Below are positions 57,534-64,000 of a DNA stretch of 64,000 nt, one piece after another. The position numbers and the translations under genes are program-made. The notes under the pieces are model-generated. The model saw only the letters and a program-made list of their open reading frames with translations. It was not told the origin of the DNA and ran no database searches. This stretch comes from Acetobacter sicerae (lineage in GTDB: Bacteria > Pseudomonadota > Alphaproteobacteria > Acetobacterales > Acetobacteraceae): NCBI RefSeq assembly GCF_011516765.1, contig NZ_JAAABN010000005.1, positions 124,001 to 188,000 of the forward strand, given 5' to 3'. Numbering within the stretch: the stretch's first letter is position 1; each line of letters opens with the position of its first letter.

Positions 57534-58394
57534 GTGGAGAGTCTGGTGACCATGGACGCTGGTGCGGTTGCGGCGCTGCTGGAGTTGCAGATTGAGTGGG
57601 GCGTTGACGTCCTGCTGGATGAGGAGCCTCACGACCGGTTTGCCGAGTGGGCGACCGAACAGGCGGCGCGCACGGCAAATCAGGCGGCTGTTCCGGCGAT
57701 CGAGCGTGCTGTCAGGAATGTCGAACCGCGACCACCGACCGCCCGCAAAGAACTGCACTCCCCGGCTGCCGCATTATCGGCCGCTCCTGAGGCCACGCTA
57801 CGGGCGCTGGACGGGATCACGACCATTGAGGCGCTGGAAAAAGCTATTGACGGTTTCGTGGCCTGCAATCTGCGCGGCACGGCGACTCACACCGTCCTGC
57901 CGCGTGGCCCGGTCGGTGCGCGCGTGATGGTGATCGGCGATGCGCCGGATGCTGATGAAGACAGGAGCGGTGTCGTTTTTTCGGGGGAATCCGGAAGCCT
58001 TCTGACCCGTATGCTCGCCTCGATCGGGCGAAGCCGGGAGGAGATGATTCTGGCCCCGGCGATTCCATGGCGTCCACCGGGGGGACGACCTCCATCTCCC
58101 GTCGAGGTTGCGCAATGTCTGCCCATGCTTCTCAGAAGTATAGCCCTCTATCAGCCCGAAAGGCTGGTTTTGTGTGGCGGACTGGCAACAAGGATGTTGC
58201 TCGGACCGGACGTAAATCCTGCCCGTGCACGCGGTTGCTGGCGCACGACGTCATGGGGTCCGGAGGGGGGGGGGCAGAGGCCGGTCATGGCGATGCGGCA
58301 CCCTTCCCAGTTGCGGGCAGGAGCGACCGCTCGCCGTCAGATATGGGATGACATGCTGTTACTTGCGGTAACACTCGATGGCACCGTGAATTAA
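57534..58394 (+). CDS. Family-4-like uracil-DNA glycosylase lacking two cluster cysteines
   Basis: A 286-residue uracil-DNA glycosylase-fold protein. Motif A reads VIGDAPDADEDRSG, followed by FSGESGSLLTRMLASIG; motif B reads MRHPSQLR. The middle WRPPGGRPPSP replaces the CRPPGNR of Fe-S family members, and the first CxxC is CNLR, so two of the four cluster Cys are missing. An N-terminal extension of about 85 residues precedes the fold. The GTG at 57534 is used; ATG at 57552 is the alternative. It probably removes uracil from DNA without a [4Fe-4S] cluster. Confidence 0.85.
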   Translation: MESLVTMDAGAVAALLELQIEWGVDVLLDEEPHDRFAEWATEQAARTANQAAVPAIERAVRNVEPRPPTARKELHSPAAALSAAPEATLRALDGITTIEALEKAIDGFVACNLRGTATHTVLPRGPVGARVMVIGDAPDADEDRSGVVFSGESGSLLTRMLASIGRSREEMILAPAIPWRPPGGRPPSPVEVAQCLPMLLRSIALYQPERLVLCGGLATRMLLGPDVNPARARGCWRTTSWGPEGGGQRPVMAMRHPSQLRAGATARRQIWDDMLLLAVTLDGTVN

Positions 58395-58588
58395 GTAACG
58401 TAATAGTGGAATAATGAAGGCAGGGCGGCAGGAATAGAATCAGGTAGAGGCATCTCTCTACCACTTGTGACAATCACAGGAATTCAAGCGTTTGCAAGGA
58501 GTATTCCTGAGTGAAGCTTGCCTGTTGCCGTGCGATGATTGTCAGCAAGCTTGCATTTTGCAGTGGGAACTTATAGACCCCCGCCACC

Positions 58589-60574
58589 ATGCGAGCCATA
58601 GGTCATATTTCCCACTCGATCGCCGCCAGGTTTCTGCTTGCCGGCGCTGCCTTGCTGACGGGAGCATCCTTCGCCAGTGCGCGGCCGCTGCCGGTTCCCC
58701 CTGATGGTGGAGAGCCGCAGTCATCGGACCGGTCGAGGCACGATGGTCATGGAAGCGATGAAGTGGCCATGGCGGTGTCGCGTCTGCCCTATGGCGGGCC
58801 TGATGATGCGGGTGTTGCGCTGCCTCGTCCGCTCTCGTCGGACATGGCGACCCTTGTGCGGGCCATTTTCCGACTTCAGCGACAGAGCGCTTTCAGCGAG
58901 GCGCTGGCCAGCACGACCCGTCTGACTGACACCACGCTTCTGGCCGACATTCTGGCCGAAAGAATTCTCAGCCCCTCCTACCATCCCAGTGCTGCCGAAA
59001 TGCGGCGCTGGCTGCATGACCACGCTGATATGGCGGATGCACCGGCGGTCTACTCGCGTCTGGCATCGCTTTCGGAGCGTGGGGTGCCGCTTCCTCCGGC
59101 TCCTTCTCTCGCCATGCTTGGCGGCGCGCGCGCCGGGATCGCCAACGGGTCGATGGATCGTGCCTTCGTGCGCAATGCGCTGCTGGACCGCACGGTTATG
59201 GAACGCGCCGCGCTGGGTGCAAAAGGGGCGGACAGCGCCCTGCATCTGATTGCGATCACGCCGGGCATGACGCCACCCTATGCAGCACAGCTGGGTGGGG
59301 AAGTCGCTCAGGCTCTTCTGAGTCAGGGAGCCTTTGCCGCTGCGGAGAAAACCGCCCGCGAGGCTTTCCGTCGCGGCAACGAAAAGGTTGGTTTCCCCGC
59401 CTATATGGCCGGGTTGGCCGCCTGGGCGCAGGGGCACAAAGCGGAAGCCGTGGCCCTGTTCGAGAAGGCCTCCCGTGCGCCGCTCGTGACGCCGGAGCTG
59501 ATCTCGGCAGCGGCGTTCTGGGCGGCTCGCGGGCATCAGGAGCTTGGAGAGATGACGTCTTTCCGCCCCTGGCTTCAGCGGGCCCAGGCAGCTCCGACCA
59601 GCTTTTATGGCCTGCTGGCGCGTCGTATGATGGAGCGCGTGCCGCACCATGTGATGCGTGACAACGCTGTGCAGGATGCCGCTCTCGAAGTTTCGGCGGA
59701 CGCAGCGCCTTCCGAACCGCTCCTGACGGAAATCGATGTGGAAGCCGTGGGCGCTACCCCGGTGGGCCGCCGCGTGTTCGCCCTGTTGCAGGTGGGTGAG
59801 CAGGAGCGGGCGGAGCAGGCGCTGCGTCGCTACTGGCCGCAGATCGTGCGTGATACCGCTCTGGCGCAGTCCTTCCAGCTTGTGGCCGCTGCGGCCGGAC
59901 TGAACGATCTGGCGCTGGAAATGGCGGATTCCGTTCAGGCGATGGAGCAGTCTTCCGGCAAGCACGGCGAGCATCTGCCGCTGCCTGCGCTGCACCCGCG
60001 CCATGGGTTCACCGTCGATCCGGCGCTGGTCTATGCCCTGACCCGTCTGGAATCCAATTTTGATCCGGGCGCGGTCTCTGGTGCGGGGGCGCACGGTCTC
60101 ATGCAGATCCAGCCCGGCACGGCAGGCTTTGTGACAGGACAGGCGGACCGGTTCGCGTCCTCGCCGCAGGTGCTGCATGACCCCGGCCTGAACCTTGAAA
60201 TCGGTCAGCGGTATGTGAAATATCTTGCCCATCTGAGCTGGGCCGGACAGGCGGCGCCAGAGGGTGGTGATCTTATCCGTCTGCTGGCGAGCTACAATGC
60301 CGGGCCGGGTTCGATTTCCCACTGGGAGGCGAGTGCGGGTGTGTCAGAAGATCCGCTGCTCTACATGGAACGCCTGCCGAATGGTCAGACGCGGGCCTAT
60401 GTGATGCAGGCCTTCTCCTATCTCTGGACCTATGCCGACCGCCTCGATCTGCCAACGCCGTCTCTGGAAGCGCTGGCGGACGGCCAGTGGCCGGGCTTTG
60501 GTCCGGAGCTCAAGCTTGCAGCTCCATCGCGTCTGCATCTGGCGTCTGCGAACATCTCTCCGACCATTCACTGA
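58589..60574 (+). CDS. Lytic transglycosylase (SLT type, Slt70-like)
   Basis: A 661-residue periplasmic peptidoglycan lyase. A signal peptide ends near FASA (about residue 31), followed by a 400-residue alpha-superhelical (SEL1/TPR-like) region and a C-terminal goose-type lysozyme domain: ALTRLESNFDPGAVSGAGA with the catalytic Glu, GLMQIQPGTAGF, NLEIGQRYVKYL and RLLASYNAGPGSISHW. It cleaves glycan strands to anhydromuropeptides, likely for wall turnover. Confidence 0.93.
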   Translation: MRAIGHISHSIAARFLLAGAALLTGASFASARPLPVPPDGGEPQSSDRSRHDGHGSDEVAMAVSRLPYGGPDDAGVALPRPLSSDMATLVRAIFRLQRQSAFSEALASTTRLTDTTLLADILAERILSPSYHPSAAEMRRWLHDHADMADAPAVYSRLASLSERGVPLPPAPSLAMLGGARAGIANGSMDRAFVRNALLDRTVMERAALGAKGADSALHLIAITPGMTPPYAAQLGGEVAQALLSQGAFAAAEKTAREAFRRGNEKVGFPAYMAGLAAWAQGHKAEAVALFEKASRAPLVTPELISAAAFWAARGHQELGEMTSFRPWLQRAQAAPTSFYGLLARRMMERVPHHVMRDNAVQDAALEVSADAAPSEPLLTEIDVEAVGATPVGRRVFALLQVGEQERAEQALRRYWPQIVRDTALAQSFQLVAAAAGLNDLALEMADSVQAMEQSSGKHGEHLPLPALHPRHGFTVDPALVYALTRLESNFDPGAVSGAGAHGLMQIQPGTAGFVTGQADRFASSPQVLHDPGLNLEIGQRYVKYLAHLSWAGQAAPEGGDLIRLLASYNAGPGSISHWEASAGVSEDPLLYMERLPNGQTRAYVMQAFSYLWTYADRLDLPTPSLEALADGQWPGFGPELKLAAPSRLHLASANISPTIH

Positions 60575-60621
60575 CTGGTCGGCTTTGAAAGACGCTCTTC
60601 TCTTTAATAAATGAGCGATCA

Positions 60622-60736
60622 AGCAGGGCTCTGCCCTGCACCCGGAAGGGATCACAGACCCCTTCACCCCTTTAATTTAATAAATTGGGATCAAAGGGAC
60701 TGCGTCCCTTTGTAGGGTTCGGGGCAAAGCCCCGAG
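60622..60736. repeat. Dispersed double-hairpin repeat, copy 4, in an inverted pair
   Basis: 60686-60736 holds hairpin A CAAAGGGA/TCCCTTTG and hairpin B CGGGGC/GCCCCG. At 60623-60662 a GCAGGGC/GCCCTGC hairpin followed by ACCCGGAAGGGATC reads like a second unit in the opposite direction, separated by an AT-rich spacer. It lies between convergent genes. Confidence 0.7.
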
Positions 60737-60768
60737 AAACGTAAGGCGAACCCGTCAGCCGCGGAAAC

Positions 60769-61392
60769 CTAAATCCCCGTCATCTCGACAATCCAGCGCG
60801 CCACGGCCTCGCCGAGCAGCTTGTAGCCGAAATCGTTCAGATGCAGCCCATCGGGAGACAGCTGTTCGCGGGTGATGTGATACTCGGCGCACCAGGATTT
60901 CATCAGCGCGTAGCGGTTGAAGAACGGGATGTTCATCTCGATGGCGAGCGCCGGCACGGCGTCCCGGAAAGCCGGAAAGCCCGGCAGTTCTTCCAGCATC
61001 TTGCACCACTGCGGCCCGATCATGCCCAGATCGCACCCGTCCTCCCGACGCAGACGCTCCAGATCATCACGGGTCTGGTCAATGAAGCTGGTGACGGGTT
61101 TTTCTTTCCAGACATCGTTCGTGCCGCCCTGCCAGATGACCAGATCGGCGCGGTCGTCGATCACCTGCTGAAGCCGGGCGTGCATTTCCTCCGCGCCATC
61201 CCCGCCGATTCCGCGATTGATGATGGTCACACCGTTCGGCATGTAAGGTTGCAATGTCCGCTCCACGACCGGACACAGGCCATTTTCAGGCGCGCTTGCG
61301 CCGACGCCTTCGACGGTGGAGGAGCCGAACAGGCAGATCTTCACGGAGGAACCGGCCTGCAATAGCCGGGTCAGACGGGGGAAATGGCTCAT
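60769..61392 (-). CDS. SGNH/GDSL-type hydrolase next to an OpgC-type acyltransferase
   Basis: A 207-residue esterase fold. Block I is FGSSTVEGVG (Ser25; the usual GDS Asp is Ser here), block II INRGIGGDG, block III WQGGTNDV, block V SPDGLHLN (Asp181/His184). No signal peptide, so it is probably cytoplasmic. It lies 51 bases downstream of the opgC-like gene on the same strand, so it may remove or transfer an acyl group on the same product. Alternatives include a general carboxylesterase or lysophospholipase. Confidence 0.9.
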   Translation of the reverse strand: MSHFPRLTRLLQAGSSVKICLFGSSTVEGVGASAPENGLCPVVERTLQPYMPNGVTIINRGIGGDGAEEMHARLQQVIDDRADLVIWQGGTNDVWKEKPVTSFIDQTRDDLERLRREDGCDLGMIGPQWCKMLEELPGFPAFRDAVPALAIEMNIPFFNRYALMKSWCAEYHITREQLSPDGLHLNDFGYKLLGEAVARWIVEMTGI

Positions 61393-61443
61393 GGTATCGG
61401 TTCCTGTGTCTGTTGGCGGCGTCCCCGCAGGGGGCGGTGCTGC

Positions 61444-62655
61444 TCAGGAGGCGGCCGGCTGCTTCGGTTCCGATGGCTTCACCAGCCCACGCGCACGGTT
61501 ACGTTTACGCTCGTACACAACCGTCACACAGTAGAGAATCCACAGGCCAGCAATGTTGATCACGACCTGAAACAGCCAACCTTCCCCGAAGGTGGTGAAG
61601 ATCAGACGACCGATCAGGTCCAGAACCGTGCCGACCGTAAAGACTTCCAGCGAATGACGCCCGCACAGCGCCAGCGCCTGCCCCAGTCTTGTCTCCGAGA
61701 ACTGCCGGGCAAGCTGCGACGACTGCACCAGATAGAAGATGGCCAGAACATCCAGCAGCCGCAGGGGAGCCAGCGTGCTCTTGTCGGGAGAGGGCAGGGC
61801 GAGCGGACGAATGGTCGGCAGCCCCCACTGCGTCCATGGAAAAGCCTCAAGCAGCGAGAACATCAGATAGCCCCCGCAAAGAATCTTCAGCCAGGAAAAG
61901 GAAGGCAGGTTCCCGTTGTGACGACCGGCCTCGATGGCCCCGCATGCGCCGAGCACGAACAGGAACTGCCATGCCAGCGGGTCGAAATACCAGCCATCGG
62001 GATCAAGCCAGTTGGGGAAATTGACACTGGGGTCGATGTTGATCAGCAGCCACAGGGCGAAGCTCAGTCCCAGCGCGAGGAAACGGTTGAACCGGATCAC
62101 GCAGAACATCAGGGGAAAGGCCCCCAGCAGCACCATGTAAAGCGGCAGGATGTTCAGGTTGGACGGCAGGGCGTCCAGCAGAAACACACGCCAGAAATTG
62201 GAAAGACCGTACGCCAGTTCGGGCTCAAGGAAATCGACGGGAACAGGTGTGAAATTGCGCCATGTGCGGATGATGACGACAAAGGCCAGCATCATCAGCG
62301 TCTGGGCGATGTAGAGCTTGCCACAGCGGATGGCGATCTTGCGGAGCGTCTCCGGCACGCCGTATTTCGGAAAACCTCGTCCGTAAGCCAGCCAGGAGGC
62401 GTATCCGGCCAGCAGCACGAAAATTTCCGCGGCGTCGGCAAAGCCAAGGTTCCGGATGGTCAGCCGGTTGAGGAGGTTCTGTGGCATATGGTCCACGAAC
62501 ATCATCAGCAGGGCGATCCCGCGCAGGGCGTCCACGCGATGGTCGCGGACCCGTTTGGTGGCGGGCGCAGCGTTCAGGGCGACCGTGGCCCTGTCTGTCC
62601 GGCCTTCAGGAGAAGAGTGGTCGGAAAGCGGGAAAGAGGAGGTCGTGGCGGTCAT
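61444..62655 (-). CDS. opgC: OpgC-family membrane acyltransferase
   Basis: A 403-residue multi-helix inner-membrane protein (about ten helices after a 35-residue cytoplasmic start). RDHRVDALRGIALLMMFVDH is the OpgC/acyltransferase-3-like first helix with a conserved His; GFADAAEIFVLLAGYASWLAY follows. Known OpgC adds succinyl groups to osmoregulated periplasmic glucans. The acyl donor and acceptor here are inferred only from family. Tandem with an SGNH hydrolase. Confidence 0.88.
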   Translation of the reverse strand: MTATTSSFPLSDHSSPEGRTDRATVALNAAPATKRVRDHRVDALRGIALLMMFVDHMPQNLLNRLTIRNLGFADAAEIFVLLAGYASWLAYGRGFPKYGVPETLRKIAIRCGKLYIAQTLMMLAFVVIIRTWRNFTPVPVDFLEPELAYGLSNFWRVFLLDALPSNLNILPLYMVLLGAFPLMFCVIRFNRFLALGLSFALWLLINIDPSVNFPNWLDPDGWYFDPLAWQFLFVLGACGAIEAGRHNGNLPSFSWLKILCGGYLMFSLLEAFPWTQWGLPTIRPLALPSPDKSTLAPLRLLDVLAIFYLVQSSQLARQFSETRLGQALALCGRHSLEVFTVGTVLDLIGRLIFTTFGEGWLFQVVINIAGLWILYCVTVVYERKRNRARGLVKPSEPKQPAAS

Positions 62656-62964
62656 GTCCTGTCCTGCACGGCTGCGGCAATGGAGTGGTCGCCGGAAACA
62701 CGCGCCTTATAGCAATCAATCACGGAAGGGTGAGAGCCGCCATCCGGCTTTCTGATGCATTTTTCGGAGACACTGGTATCCATGCAACATTCTTTCAGGA
62801 GACGACGGGCGTAACAGGCCGATCCGGCGATCGACCGTATGCCGCAACCATGACAGGGAATGCTTTATGAGGCGTTCCGGTGAAAGATTGGTGCGCATTC
62901 CATCTGGTCGTTCCGGTTTATAGACGCCATATACACCCTCACAGCAGAGAAAAGAGGCGATGTC
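62656..62964. other. Divergent gap between opgC and mrp
   Basis: 309 bases without a gene I can support or a clear regulatory motif; promoters for both directions presumably lie here. Confidence 0.45.
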
Positions 62965-64000
62965 ATGGCCGAGCAGCGGGTTCCCTCGCGTGAGGAAATC
63001 GAGACAGTCATCAGGAGTGTCGTCGAACCGACCAGTGGGCGGTCGCTGCTGGAAATCGGGCAGATCGAAGCCTGTCAGACCGCTGCCGGACGCATCCGCC
63101 TGACGCTGGCCGTGGCTCCGGCTCTTGCTGCGCATCTCGAAAAAAGTGCTACCGCCGCCGAACAGGCGCTGGACAGGGCGTTTCCGGAATGGCGCGCCAG
63201 CGTGCTGCTGACGGCGCACCGTCCGACAGCGCCCAACCCGACAACATCACGACCGGAGCCGAAAGCCGGAGGCGGACATCGGCCCCTGGGGGGCGTCGGG
63301 AACAGGGACGCGTCCGAACCGCTTCTGCCGCAGGTTCGTACCGTGATCGCCGTCTCGTCAGGCAAGGGCGGCGTCGGCAAATCGACCACCGCCGTCAATC
63401 TGGCGGCCGGACTGGCGCTGGAAGGAATGTCGGTCGGGCTGATGGACGCCGATGTCCACGGTCCTTCGCTGCCGCGTATGCTCGGCATCAGCGGCAGACC
63501 CGAAGTCCGCGACGGCAAACTGATCCCGGTTGAGGCGTGGGGACTGCGCGCGATGTCCATCGGCATGCTTGTCGATGAAACACAGGCGATGGTCTGGCGC
63601 GGCCCGATGGTCATGGGCGCGATCGGTCAGCTTCTCGGCGATGTCGCGTGGGGCGAACTGGACGTTCTGGTGATCGACATGCCGCCGGGAACGGGAGACG
63701 CGCAGCTCACGCTGGCGCAGAAAGCCGTCCTGAGCGGCGCGATCATCGTCTCGACGCCGCAGGACATTGCACTGCTGGATGCGCGACGCGGTGTGGCGAT
63801 GTTCGAGAAGACCCGCGTGCCGGTTCTGGGGCTTGTCGAGAACATGTCCTATTTCTGCTGCCCGAACTGCAATCACCGCACGGAGCTGTTCGGTCACGGC
63901 GGCGCTCGGGAAGAAGCGCGACGGCTCGATGTGCCGTTCCTCGGCGAAATTCCGCTGCTGGCCGACATCCGCCTCAGCGCCGATGAGGGTGCGCCGATTG
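62965..64000 (+). CDS. mrp: Iron-sulfur cluster carrier ATPase Mrp/ApbC (partial, runs off the right edge)
   Basis: 345 residues visible of a protein usually near 360-380. The N-terminal MIP18-like part (about residues 8-85) is followed by a Gly/Pro linker and the deviant P-loop VSSGKGGVGKST near residue 133. Then come DADVHGPSLPRMLG, VIDMPPGTGDAQLTLAQ, and SYFCCPNCNHRTELFG with the CxxC that bridges a [4Fe-4S] cluster in the dimer. ATG at 62965 has AAGAGG upstream. It loads Fe-S clusters onto target proteins in the cytoplasm. Confidence 0.96.
   Translation, partial: MAEQRVPSREEIETVIRSVVEPTSGRSLLEIGQIEACQTAAGRIRLTLAVAPALAAHLEKSATAAEQALDRAFPEWRASVLLTAHRPTAPNPTTSRPEPKAGGGHRPLGGVGNRDASEPLLPQVRTVIAVSSGKGGVGKSTTAVNLAAGLALEGMSVGLMDADVHGPSLPRMLGISGRPEVRDGKLIPVEAWGLRAMSIGMLVDETQAMVWRGPMVMGAIGQLLGDVAWGELDVLVIDMPPGTGDAQLTLAQKAVLSGAIIVSTPQDIALLDARRGVAMFEKTRVPVLGLVENMSYFCCPNCNHRTELFGHGGAREEARRLDVPFLGEIPLLADIRLSADEGAPI

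Noticed and set aside
58721..60322. 533-codon minus-strand frame
   Set aside because: Antisense to the lytic transglycosylase; composition rich in R, H, Q and P as expected for a shadow.

Overview
This 64 kb stretch looks like core chromosome of an alphaproteobacterium, most likely an acetic acid bacterium (Acetobacteraceae). Supporting points are the ffh-rpsP-rimM-trmD-rplS run, a cysteine-free ribosomal protein L33, a Hint-domain surface protein, a glycosyltransferase with WY-type repeats, and a dispersed family of intergenic double hairpins. The family-level assignment is inference from protein character; no rRNA or tRNA gene is present to test it. Most of the sequence is GC-rich. The clear exceptions are an acetyltransferase gene at 17.2-18.0 kb and several AT-rich upstream regions.

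Layout, left to right. 0-3 kb: partial moeA, rpmG, ftsB and eno (housekeeping). 3.5-10.1 kb: accessory block with an ELM1-like protein, a 1000-residue fibronectin-repeat SGNH hydrolase, an exported nuclease and an EamA transporter. 10.4-13.7 kb: pabB-pabC (folate), a small unknown gene and secB. 13.9-18.0 kb: a large two-domain glycosyltransferase and a low-GC CatB-type acetyltransferase. 18.1-24.6 kb: dGTPase, then an ethanolamine operon (eutB-eutC-permease-porin). 25-35.9 kb: exonuclease, tautomerase, aminotransferase, metallo-beta-lactamase-fold hydrolase, ankyrin protein coupled to hisC, UbiH-type hydroxylase, PII protein, iron-sulfur carrier, xthA and a succinate-semialdehyde dehydrogenase. 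36.3-37.8 kb: Hint-domain protein. 38-41.5 kb: SRP/ribosome/tRNA-modification operon. 41.9-43.2 kb: DUF763 protein. 43.7-50.3 kb: phosphate regulon pstC-pstA-pstB-phoU-phoB-phoR, with pstS placed last behind its own candidate Pho box. 50.5-54.2 kb: lipoprotein-nitroreductase pair, an unknown small gene, leuD and leuC. 54.6-62.7 kb: ICMT-like methyltransferase, TPR protein, family-4-like uracil-DNA glycosylase lacking two iron-sulfur cysteines, lytic transglycosylase, and an SGNH hydrolase with an OpgC-type acyltransferase. 63-64 kb: partial mrp/apbC.

Several functions link up. The eut operon encodes a possible outer-membrane pore, an inner-membrane transporter and both ammonia-lyase subunits, with no microcompartment genes. 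The pst-pho set is a complete phosphate sensing and uptake system. The OpgC-SGNH pair and the glycosyltransferase-acetyltransferase pair both point to decorated envelope glycans. Best leads for new biology are the SGNH protein with its recently homogenised internal duplication, the porin-containing ethanolamine operon, the two glycan-modification pairs, and the dispersed double-hairpin repeat. No CRISPR array, transposase, integrase or prophage gene was found.
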